Assembly: GCF_017355855.1 (NCBI RefSeq)
Contig: NZ_JAFEWD010000008.1
Location: 124,001-188,000, forward strand
Length of the DNA: 64,000 bases
From: Pedobacter sp. SYSU D00535
GTDB taxonomy: Bacteria; Bacteroidota; Bacteroidia; Sphingobacteriales; Sphingobacteriaceae
Reading direction: 5' to 3'
In this document: positions 16,134 to 24,392 of the stretch, one piece after another
Layout of the letters: every line of letters starts with the position of its first letter
Position numbering within the stretch: position 1 is the first letter of the stretch
Made by a program: the position numbers and the translations under genes
The notes under the pieces: model-generated
Databases searched by the model: none
What the model was told of the DNA's origin: nothing
The model's input: the letters and a program-made list of their open reading frames with translations, nothing else

Positions 16134-19100
16134 ATGAAAAGAAGGCTACTCGCATTTATCCTGGGCCTGCTCGTGTCGATCCCCGTCTTTGCTCAGCAGC
16201 GACAGATCACAGGGACGGTTACTTCGGCAGAAGATCGGCTCCCCTTGCCGGGCGTCTCTGTCAAGGTGAAAGGAACTAACCTAGGGGTTAGTACCGCGGC
16301 CGACGGAACGTACTCCATTCGCGCCTCTACGGGACAGGTTCTTCAGTTTTCTTTCGTTGGTACGACGCCTGAAGAAAGGACGGTTGGAGAGGCAGACGTC
16401 ATTAATGTGTCGCTTAAAGCGGATGCACAAGTATTAAACGAGGTAGTAGTGACCACAGCCCTCGGGATTGAGAGAAGCAAGCGGACGCTCACATATTCGG
16501 TACAAAAAGTACAGGGTGAGGATCTGCGTGCCTCCAACCAGGCCAATATTATTAATGGTTTGCAGGGGCAGATTGCCGGCGCTCAGATCACCTCTGCAGG
16601 CGGTTCGCCGGGCCTTCCTTCCGAGATTATTTTAAGGGGGGTATCCTCCTTAACTGGCGATAACCAGCCTTTAATGATCGTCGACGGAATCCGGGTAAGT
16701 AACGCATCTACGGATGGGACAGTGAACCGTCTAGCCGACTTCAATCCGGAAGACATTGAAGATATTTCGATCCTGAAAGGTGCAGCTGCCGCAGCCTTAT
16801 ATGGCATTGATGCCGCTTCTGGGGCGATCATTATTACGACCAAAAGGGGAAAAGAGGGGAAGATGAGCGTAAACGCTTCTTTGCGGTCGTATGTAGAAAC
16901 GGTAGGACGCCTGCCTGAGCAGCAGAAATTGTATACTAACGGACTCGGAGGTACCTTTGACGAAAGCTCTGTTTCTTCCTGGGGAAGGAAGTTTAGGAGC
17001 GATGAGCTGATCTATAATAATATGGAGCGGTTCTTTCAGACCGGGCTGGTGAACGATGTGAACCTTAATGTTAACGGCGGCACGCAAACGTATAGTTACT
17101 ATATGTCGGGTAATTACCGCTCGGGGAGTTCGATTATCCCCAATACGGAGTCAGACAAACTTTCCCTGTTGATCAAGGGTACAGCGAACCTGACGAAAAA
17201 ACTTGAGTTAACGGCCTCGGCCAACTATATAAGGAACGATATCCAGGAAGGATTGGTGGGCAGCAATTCAGGGGGGTGGGCAAACAGCATCTATTTTTAT
17301 CCGCTTCGCTACGATATCGAAAGATATCAATATGAAAACGGCAATCCTTATTATGAGTACTTCGAGGAAACCAACTCCCAAACCACAGCGAGGATATCAC
17401 CAATGTGGGGGGTGCAAAAAAATCCGAGGAATTCAGGAACACAGCGGGTGGTGATTAACGGAAATCTGAATTATAAACCGGTGAAGTGGATTAATCTGTC
17501 TTACCGGCTTGGCCAGGATTATTATAATCAGGGTTATGGCAATGTGACGGTTGCAGGGACGCCGGGTTTTATGGATGGAAGAATCTATGAGAGCAAGGGT
17601 AATTATGTAAATCTTACCTCGATCTTCAACAGTACCTTCGACCGCGAGATTGTGAAGAATCTGCGAGGTACACTGATCCTCGGCACCAGTCAGGAATACT
17701 ATGAGGGGAGATCCAATACTTTTTCTGGGGAGAATTTTTTGGTTCCCGGGGTTTACAGTATTAATAATATAGCTCCCGCAAATCTGATAGTAGCAGAGGG
17801 GAACCCGAAAAGAAGGAGGTATGCTGTTTACGGCGACTTTAAGCTAGACTACAAAAATATGCTGAGTGTCGGTGTGACCGGTAGAAATGACTGGACCTCT
17901 ACCTTGCTTGGTGATAACCGGACATTCTATTCTCCTTCCGTTTCCGGGAGCTTCACGTTTTCAGAGTTGTTCAACAATCGGGGCGACTGGTTTGGAAAAG
18001 TTCGGGCGAGCTACGCTAAAGTAGGTAAAGACGCACCGATATATGCTACCAATACGGTATTGACCCAATATTTCGGTATAGGCGGAGGATTTCAGAATAA
18101 CGCCACAGGTGGAAACCCCAACCTTGTTCCTGAAACTACAATTGAGAAGGAATATGGTCTGGAGTTTAGCCTCTTTAAAAATCGCTTACGTTTAGAAACT
18201 GCGTATTACGATAAGGAAAGTAACGATCAGATCATTACTGCCCGCGTACCCTTACCCACTGGTTTCGTCATCCAGACCTTTAATGCCGGCAGCCTGCGAA
18301 ACCGCGGGGTTGAGCTTTCGCTGAGTGGAACTCCTCTAAAGAACAGAAACCTAACCTGGGATGTCACCCTGAACGGCTGGAGGAACCGGTCTAAAATGCT
18401 CGAATTTCCAGGACAGATTGAAGTATTCCCCTATACCTTCGGGCAGCCGTATTCAGCGGCCATCGCGGGCTCGATGATCAACATGCCGGTGCTCGGCATT
18501 ATCGGTATCGAGTATGAGAAAAATCCGGACGGATACACAGTTATTGGTGACGATGGTTACCCGGTGATCAACTCGGAAGGCAGGCAAAGCTATATCGGGA
18601 ACAGGGAACCTAAAGTTAATTTTGGTTTGTTAAATAAGTTCAACTACAAGAATATGTCCCTTTCCTTCCTCTGGGACTTTAGGTTGGGCGGAGACGTTTA
18701 CAATGCTACCAGACTTGGCATGATCTCACGCGGAATTGCGGCCGACGTCGGAGAATGGAGAGATAAGGAGTTTGTCTTTGATGGAGTTGTGCGTCAGCCT
18801 GACGGATCGTATGTTAAAAACACCAGGGTTGTTCCGCTGGACTATAATTATTTCACTACCAACTATACTTCTGTGGGAACGAATTTCGTGGAGGAGGTAA
18901 ACTGGGCTCGGGTGCGTTACATCACCTTTGGTTATTCTCTTCCCCAAAGTCTGACGAGCAAACTCCGTGTAAACAGCCTTCGTCTTGAGCTTTCGGCTCA
19001 GAATCCGATCCTCATTACCAACTATTCAGGAGGTGATCCCGAAGTAAACAGCGCCGGCCCGAATGCTGGCGGGGGTGGAGGAAGCACTATGGGTGTCGAC

Positions 19101-19157
19101 TTTGGAGCTATTCCGATTTCAAGAACTTATTCACTTGGACTGAGCGTTGGACTATAA
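16134..19157 (+). CDS. SusC/RagA-type TonB-linked outer-membrane transporter
   Basis: A 1007-residue outer-membrane importer. After the signal peptide (ending ...SIPVFAQQ) comes a carboxypeptidase-D-like regulatory domain (RQITGTVTSAEDRLPLPGVSV...GTYSIRA, about 22-100), then the plug (LNEVVVTTALGIERSKRTLTY, ...IILRGVSSLTGDNQPLMIVDGI, AAAALYGIDAASGAIIITTKRG) and a beta-barrel ending in a Leu-rich strand with hydrophobic last residue. It forms a lidded importer with the SusD-like protein 11 bp downstream. By context the cargo is peptidoglycan fragments or MurNAc/GlcNAc saccharides, which is an inference. Confidence 0.95.
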   Translation: MKRRLLAFILGLLVSIPVFAQQRQITGTVTSAEDRLPLPGVSVKVKGTNLGVSTAADGTYSIRASTGQVLQFSFVGTTPEERTVGEADVINVSLKADAQVLNEVVVTTALGIERSKRTLTYSVQKVQGEDLRASNQANIINGLQGQIAGAQITSAGGSPGLPSEIILRGVSSLTGDNQPLMIVDGIRVSNASTDGTVNRLADFNPEDIEDISILKGAAAAALYGIDAASGAIIITTKRGKEGKMSVNASLRSYVETVGRLPEQQKLYTNGLGGTFDESSVSSWGRKFRSDELIYNNMERFFQTGLVNDVNLNVNGGTQTYSYYMSGNYRSGSSIIPNTESDKLSLLIKGTANLTKKLELTASANYIRNDIQEGLVGSNSGGWANSIYFYPLRYDIERYQYENGNPYYEYFEETNSQTTARISPMWGVQKNPRNSGTQRVVINGNLNYKPVKWINLSYRLGQDYYNQGYGNVTVAGTPGFMDGRIYESKGNYVNLTSIFNSTFDREIVKNLRGTLILGTSQEYYEGRSNTFSGENFLVPGVYSINNIAPANLIVAEGNPKRRRYAVYGDFKLDYKNMLSVGVTGRNDWTSTLLGDNRTFYSPSVSGSFTFSELFNNRGDWFGKVRASYAKVGKDAPIYATNTVLTQYFGIGGGFQNNATGGNPNLVPETTIEKEYGLEFSLFKNRLRLETAYYDKESNDQIITARVPLPTGFVIQTFNAGSLRNRGVELSLSGTPLKNRNLTWDVTLNGWRNRSKMLEFPGQIEVFPYTFGQPYSAAIAGSMINMPVLGIIGIEYEKNPDGYTVIGDDGYPVINSEGRQSYIGNREPKVNFGLLNKFNYKNMSLSFLWDFRLGGDVYNATRLGMISRGIAADVGEWRDKEFVFDGVVRQPDGSYVKNTRVVPLDYNYFTTNYTSVGTNFVEEVNWARVRYITFGYSLPQSLTSKLRVNSLRLELSAQNPILITNYSGGDPEVNSAGPNAGGGGGSTMGVDFGAIPISRTYSLGLSVGL

Positions 19158-19168
19158 CAATTACAGCA

Positions 19169-20692
19169 ATGAAAAAGATATTTAGACTTATTCCGGTACT
19201 GGTTCTCTTGATTGCGACATCGTGCGAGAAACTGGATATCAACACCAATCCGGTTCAACCGGTAACCACCTCCTCCAACTTGAGGCTACCTGCGATTCTA
19301 GGGAACATGGCCTACCATGCCTATTCACATGCGCGCTATTCGAGCTTCCATTCATTTTATCTGACCAGTAGGTATAATACACTTGCGGAGGAAGCTCGCT
19401 GGGACTATAACCAGATCACCCGTATGGGTGCATGGCGCTGGCATTATTTTGATGTGGGCAGTAACTGCATTGGGCTGATAGAAAGGGCAGAAGAGGAAGG
19501 TTCTCATAACTATATGGGAGTGGCGAAGATCATCCTGGCCCTTTCTTATCTCACTGCTACGGACTCCTTCGGAGATATGCCCTTCAATCAGGCATATACC
19601 GGAACATTCAACCCGGTGTACGATCCGCAGGAGGTGGTTTATCAGGGAGTGGCTAAGCTGCTGGATGAAGGAATTGCAGATATTCAGCGGAGTGGTTCAG
19701 GCGCTCAGGTGATGAACGAAAAATCGGATCTGCTCTATAAAGGCGATATGAGTAAATGGATAGCCTTCGCTCATGCGATAAAAGCACGGATGCTCTTGCA
19801 TACTGCCAATTTTCAGGATGGTTACGATGAGGTGTTAGCAGAAGCGGGTGCCGCTCTGAATGGTTTTGGTGATGCAATATTTAATTACAGTACTGCACCC
19901 ACAAAAGACTGGGAACGCAACATGTGGGGGCCGACCATTCCCAGACCTGAGTGGAATTTTGCGGATATCGTCAATGAATTAAATAATACCGTTTCTACGG
20001 ATTTCTTCATCAACTATATGAAGGTGAACGATCAGGGCCTGGTCCATGATCCCCGGCTCTACAAGCTTACAACGCCCGGTGCGAAAAATGCCTATAATGG
20101 CGCACGCGCTTCCGAGGGTTTAACTGTAGAGGGCTGGCCTACGCCTACCACCCCTCCTACAATGGACGATTTTGCAAATCTATATAATGGGTACTGGACT
20201 GCCGATAATTCTCCTTATCCATTATTTCTAAAAGAGGAGCTGTATTTCATTAAAGCAGAAGCTGCTTTTTATAAGAACGATAAAAATACAGCTTACGAAG
20301 CCTATAGGGATGGCATTATGGCGAATATGACGCGGCTAGGGGTAGCAAGCGCCGACATAGCGAGCTATATGGCTTCCAGCAAAGTAAAGCAGAGCGCTGG
20401 AGAGCTGCTGATCAGTGATATTATGATGCAAAAGTATGTCGCTTTGTACCTGCAACCGGAGACCTGGGTGGATATGCGAAGGTACGGCTACAGTGCGACG
20501 GCATATCCCGGTATTTATCGTCCCCTGAATGTGCTGCCCGAATTTGGGGACAAGTGGATCCAGCGTTTTCCTTATGATCCTCAGACGGAATATATTTATA
20601 ATCCCCAGGAGATCAAAAGGCTGGGAGCCACTGCGCGAAACTGGGTGTTAACACCCGTTTGGTGGGCTGAAAAATCACAACTTAAGAACTAA
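19169..20692 (+). CDS. SusD/RagB-like lipoprotein (SusD-like_2 type)
   Basis: A 507-residue surface lipoprotein, the glycan-capturing lid of the SusC transporter. The signal peptide MKKIFRLIPVLVLLIATSC ends in a lipobox Cys followed by EKLDINTNP, the hallmark of the SusD-like_2 subgroup. Helical TPR-like segments include LTATDSFGDMPFNQAYTGTF...YDPQEVVYQGVAKLLDEGI, AFAHAIKARMLLH and LFLKEELYFIKAEAAF. It lies 11 bp after susC and 5 bp before the next lipoprotein gene, so it is in the same operon. Confidence 0.93.
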   Translation: MKKIFRLIPVLVLLIATSCEKLDINTNPVQPVTTSSNLRLPAILGNMAYHAYSHARYSSFHSFYLTSRYNTLAEEARWDYNQITRMGAWRWHYFDVGSNCIGLIERAEEEGSHNYMGVAKIILALSYLTATDSFGDMPFNQAYTGTFNPVYDPQEVVYQGVAKLLDEGIADIQRSGSGAQVMNEKSDLLYKGDMSKWIAFAHAIKARMLLHTANFQDGYDEVLAEAGAALNGFGDAIFNYSTAPTKDWERNMWGPTIPRPEWNFADIVNELNNTVSTDFFINYMKVNDQGLVHDPRLYKLTTPGAKNAYNGARASEGLTVEGWPTPTTPPTMDDFANLYNGYWTADNSPYPLFLKEELYFIKAEAAFYKNDKNTAYEAYRDGIMANMTRLGVASADIASYMASSKVKQSAGELLISDIMMQKYVALYLQPETWVDMRRYGYSATAYPGIYRPLNVLPEFGDKWIQRFPYDPQTEYIYNPQEIKRLGATARNWVLTPVWWAEKSQLKN

Positions 20693-20697
20693 ATTCT

Positions 20698-21483
20698 ATG
20701 AAATTATACATGATAGCTTTGATGGCCGGCCTGATGATGTCAATGGCGGCCTGTAAAAAACAAAGCCCTGTGGAGGAATTGGGAGCGACAAGTGGGAGGT
20801 TAAGGGCGGAAGTTCGTGTAACGCTCAGCAACAGAAGACCAGCTCTGGAGGAAACCGTCCGCGTGACAGCTTCCAGCTGGCATACGGAGGATAGGATATC
20901 GAAGGTCGAGTTCCTTCACACGCTGATAGAGAAGTTTGGCGTAAAACTACAGCTGGACAATACCACTTTTAGCACCTGGAGCAGTACCGACCCTGTAATG
21001 GTAGTGACTGACACCATCAAAAAGAATGAAGTTTGGAAGTCGGTGAGTAGTGTCAACAAGGAACTTGATAACTATTTCGTAACTGCGACGAACAACTATG
21101 TTATCTCCGGCGATTACACACTCTTTAAGCCTGTTCCCGGAACCTATGCAATGGAGGGTCAGGAACTACTGATGAAACTGTCGGAGGAGGCGTTCTCGAT
21201 CCTCAGAAACCAGTTGTCATTCGTGATAGCCGTTGCGGATTATCAAAAACTGTTTCCTAATGCTCCCGCAGCAAACTACACAACCAGCGGTACGACTAGA
21301 ACAGGCATTTCCGATGCCGGTCGTGCTTATCTGAGGGCAAACCTGACCCGCCAGCTTTTAGTGGATACCGGTTTCAAATCGCTTAAGAAAGAAGGTACGC
21401 TGCGGGCCATTTTAACAGTTCGAACTATCGTTGATTCGGGCGCAGCGGCAGAAGTTGTCAACGAGTTTGAGTCCACTTTTTAA
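20698..21483 (+). CDS. lipoprotein of unknown function, SGBP candidate
   Basis: A 261-residue lipoprotein. The signal peptide MKLYMIALMAGLMMSMAAC has its lipobox Cys at residue 19. The mature part has a beta-rich beginning (LRAEVRVTLSNRRPALEETVRVTASS) that may be an Ig/PKD-like domain, followed by a mixed region. I do not recognise the family. The gene directly follows susD in the operon; that position is usually taken by surface glycan-binding proteins, which is the best guess for its role. Confidence 0.8.
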   Translation: MKLYMIALMAGLMMSMAACKKQSPVEELGATSGRLRAEVRVTLSNRRPALEETVRVTASSWHTEDRISKVEFLHTLIEKFGVKLQLDNTTFSTWSSTDPVMVVTDTIKKNEVWKSVSSVNKELDNYFVTATNNYVISGDYTLFKPVPGTYAMEGQELLMKLSEEAFSILRNQLSFVIAVADYQKLFPNAPAANYTTSGTTRTGISDAGRAYLRANLTRQLLVDTGFKSLKKEGTLRAILTVRTIVDSGAAAEVVNEFESTF

Positions 21484-21494
21484 TCTGAAGTACG

Positions 21495-23084
21495 ATGAAA
21501 AGAATTAATTTTTTATATCTGATCGCTGCCTTCCTTTTTTTGCTGGGAGGTTGTAAGGAGGAGGAGTTTACAAGAATTGAACCAGACGGGGAATTTGCTG
21601 TAAACTTCGATTTTCCGCAGGCCGAGGTCTTTGCACCTGCGAAAATAGTCCTCACCAATCGATCCAAGTATAGTGAATCCTATAACTGGAAGTTTGAAGG
21701 TGGCAAGACGCTGACTGCTGAGGGGCTTTCTGACCTGAACACCAGCACTTCTTTGGTTCCGGATACGATCTATTACGCTCTTCCTGGAAAATACACGGTT
21801 ACCTTGACCGCGACGCAGGGTGGCAGATCGGAAACTATCTCTAAAGAGATCACTATTCAGAAGATGCAGCCGAAGATAGTCGTACCGGCAAATCTCGGTA
21901 TCATGCAGGAAGCCACCTTCTCTGCGAATGTTTTCAAGTATCCTAACCAGGATGTTACCTATGCCTGGGATTTTGGAGAGCCTGGTTTAACTTCTACCGA
22001 GGCTTCACCTAAAGTCACTTTCCAGGATGAAGGCATGCATACGGTGACTTTAACGATAAACGACGGTCAGGAAACCTTGACAGCTACTGCGCAGGTAGTG
22101 GTGCTTGGGGAGCTTGTTAAAACCTTGTACTTCACTGACGTGAGGACGGGAAAACTATACAAGAAAAGATTCACGCAATTGAAACCAAGTAGTGCGCTAC
22201 AACTTCCGGCTAATGTAGGTTTACACCCGCTTGGGATAAATGTATTTAATAATAGGGTTTATATATCCGATGCCGGAACGGGAGTCGTATTCACTTCGTT
22301 GAAATCCGATGGACGCGTTTTCTCTGTAAACCTTGAGGGGGGAGATGAAAAGACGATCACACAGCCAGCGCCAAATAGTGCTTATGGGGATGATCCGTTC
22401 TACAGTACTGTGGATGCGAACGGAACGGTTTATTTTGTTACTCGATTTGGGGGAGTAAGAACCATCTCAGCTTCTGCTGTCGATGCAGCTTACCCTCCGG
22501 TACGTTTTAGCGTCACTGCTGCACATGCAGGAACCACAAGTACTTTCGGATGGTTAGATGGAGGGCTTCAGGTGATAGACGGAACGCTTTGGTATTCCAA
22601 ACATGGATCCGCCGGGAAAGGCTTGTATAAGTATAACGCCAGCACTGCTGCTTTCATTGAGGCTGTACCCGGGCTAAAGGATGCAAAGATTCGGAACTTC
22701 GCCGTTGACACGAAGAATGGTAAGATCTATTTCGCCATCAACTTTGTGGGGGGCGGATTGAATAAGGGCTTTTACAGGTCGAACCTTGACGGAAGTAATA
22801 TCGAGCTCCTGGACGCTATGCCTAATTTTTCAACCGAGGGAGGAGCAAATGAACAGACGTATGTGACAGGAATAGCTATCGATAGCGCACCTGACGATGG
22901 CACTGCAGGCTATGTGTATTGGGGATACCGCGATGCTGCGGATATAAGTGCGACAGGTGTAGTAGTTGGTGATGGTAGTAACTCCGGAATCAAGCGCTAT
23001 GCTCTTGACGGTAGCAAGCCCGTCGAATTTTTCCTAAAAGGTTTTATTCCATATGGTATTGCGATCGATCACACCAAGAGATAA
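21495..23084 (+). CDS. lipoprotein with PKD domains and beta-propeller
   Basis: A 529-residue lipoprotein (MKRINFLYLIAAFLFLLGGC, lipobox Cys at residue 20). Two PKD-type domains follow: SYNWKFEGG...GKYTVTLTATQGG (about 45-115) and VTYAWDFGEPG...GMHTVTLTINDG (about 130-200). From about 210 on, repeated strands such as TLYFTDVRTGKLYK, NRVYISDAGTGVV and GKIYFAINFVGG form a YWTD/NHL-like beta-propeller. It is probably surface exposed and binds a ligand, for example peptidoglycan or glycan, for the SusCD importer. No enzyme motif is visible. Confidence 0.85.
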   Translation: MKRINFLYLIAAFLFLLGGCKEEEFTRIEPDGEFAVNFDFPQAEVFAPAKIVLTNRSKYSESYNWKFEGGKTLTAEGLSDLNTSTSLVPDTIYYALPGKYTVTLTATQGGRSETISKEITIQKMQPKIVVPANLGIMQEATFSANVFKYPNQDVTYAWDFGEPGLTSTEASPKVTFQDEGMHTVTLTINDGQETLTATAQVVVLGELVKTLYFTDVRTGKLYKKRFTQLKPSSALQLPANVGLHPLGINVFNNRVYISDAGTGVVFTSLKSDGRVFSVNLEGGDEKTITQPAPNSAYGDDPFYSTVDANGTVYFVTRFGGVRTISASAVDAAYPPVRFSVTAAHAGTTSTFGWLDGGLQVIDGTLWYSKHGSAGKGLYKYNASTAAFIEAVPGLKDAKIRNFAVDTKNGKIYFAINFVGGGLNKGFYRSNLDGSNIELLDAMPNFSTEGGANEQTYVTGIAIDSAPDDGTAGYVYWGYRDAADISATGVVVGDGSNSGIKRYALDGSKPVEFFLKGFIPYGIAIDHTKR

Positions 23085-23147
23085 TCATTCCATCATTTAA
23101 TATGACCCGAGAGTTCCAATAGGTGCTCACGGGTTAATCTAAGTTTT

Positions 23148-24182
23148 ATGAGAAAAATTACTTTTTTATCATTCGTTCTACTATTAGGGCTTCTGTCCTG
23201 CACAAAGGAGAATGAGGGGGTGCCAGATGGGTACTCCTATGCAGCACACGTTTTGCCGGAAGGGGAGTACGTTCCGGATAACAGCTTTAAGATTGTGGCC
23301 TATTATTCTGAAGCGCGGGTACCCGATTCCATTGAACTAGTAAAGTTCAAAATGATCACCCATTTGCACTACGCTTTCGCCTATCCCAATACGGACGGCA
23401 CTTTAAAAGCGATTGCCCAACCTGCTAGATTTGAAACAATGATTCAGCGGGCAAAGGAAAACGGCGTTAAAACGGCTATTTCTTTATCGGGCGGAGAGGC
23501 TGTATACTCTGCTCTTGCCGCCGATCCCTTACTGAGAACGAAGCTTATAAAGAATATAAAGGATTTCGTACTGAAGTACCAGTTAGATGGCGTGGACATC
23601 GATTGGGAGTATCCACGATTAAATAAGGCTAATGATATTACTTACGAGGCCTTTGTGGTAGAACTCTCTGATACCCTGCACCGCTGGCATAAATACCTGA
23701 GTGCTGCGGTGACCCCCGCTCTGTATCAGGGGTCAGTAAAAGAAGGGATAACTCCTGCCGCGGTAGCAGCGATGGATTTTGTCAACATCATGGCTTATGA
23801 CGGTATTGGATGGGACAACCAAAATCCCAATCACCACTCGACGTATCGTATGGCGGAAACAGCGTTGAATGTATGGCTTACCGAGAAGGGGTTGCCGAAG
23901 GAAAAAGCCGTGCTTGGTTTTCCTGCTTATGGGAAAACTACCGCTAATGTAGCTCTGGCCTACAGAGACCTTCTGTTTCAGGGAAAGGCTAATCCTCTTG
24001 AAAATTCCGTTACTATCCAAAACGCTACCTACTACTACAATAGCTTGGACGTGGTGAAACAAAAGGCCGTACTGGCGAAGCAAAATGCCAACGGCTTGAT
24101 GGTATGGGAGTTTTATCAGGATGCAAACGGGCCTCAGTCGATGATCAAGGCGGCCAATGATGCGATTGGCAGAACGTACTAG
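23148..24182 (+). CDS. GH18 family lipoprotein (chitinase/endo-N-acetylglucosaminidase-like)
   Basis: A 344-residue lipoprotein (signal peptide to LLGLLSC, Cys18) with a GH18 barrel. The catalytic DxxDxDxE motif is intact: DGVDIDWEYPR with Glu154 as acid and Asp152 assisting through the substrate N-acetyl group. SLSGGEA and VNIMAYDGIGWD are further barrel motifs. GH18 enzymes cleave beta-1,4 bonds after GlcNAc, in chitin, N-glycans or, for some members, peptidoglycan. In this locus an endo-acting cleavage of GlcNAc-containing wall chains is plausible. It ends the SusCD operon, with a terminator behind it. Confidence 0.9.
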   Translation: MRKITFLSFVLLLGLLSCTKENEGVPDGYSYAAHVLPEGEYVPDNSFKIVAYYSEARVPDSIELVKFKMITHLHYAFAYPNTDGTLKAIAQPARFETMIQRAKENGVKTAISLSGGEAVYSALAADPLLRTKLIKNIKDFVLKYQLDGVDIDWEYPRLNKANDITYEAFVVELSDTLHRWHKYLSAAVTPALYQGSVKEGITPAAVAAMDFVNIMAYDGIGWDNQNPNHHSTYRMAETALNVWLTEKGLPKEKAVLGFPAYGKTTANVALAYRDLLFQGKANPLENSVTIQNATYYYNSLDVVKQKAVLAKQNANGLMVWEFYQDANGPQSMIKAANDAIGRTY

Positions 24183-24194
24183 TTAGATCAAAGG

Positions 24195-24232
24195 TCTTCG
24201 GAAGTGCACTAATACTTCCGAAGATTCTTTTT
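24195..24232 (+). terminator. Rho-independent terminator after the SusCD-GH18 operon
   Basis: TCTTCGGAAGT (24195-24205) and ACTTCCGAAGA (24214-24224) form an 11-bp stem with an 8-nt loop, followed by TTCTTTTT. Confidence 0.85.
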
Positions 24233-24283
24233 GGTAGATGAGGCAGAAGAAGGATTTAAAACAAGGGAGTCTCGGCTTCTTAT

Positions 24284-24299
24284 ATGCGTTTTTCTGCAT
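24284..24299. promoter_or_regulatory. candidate DeoR operator before the metallophosphoesterase gene
   Basis: ATGCGTTTTTCTGCAT repeats the palindrome at 14411-14426 with two differences. As there, it is followed by a TTGCATTTT stretch (24315-24323), at a distance of about 16 bp here; in the namZ copy the two overlap. Confidence 0.4.
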
Positions 24300-24392
24300 G
24301 TTTGTTTTAAACTATTGCATTTTTATGAATTATTTTTCTTATTTTTATGCCGGGTTCTGCGGATCTTCTGGTGCTTTTATGCTTTTGTAGAT

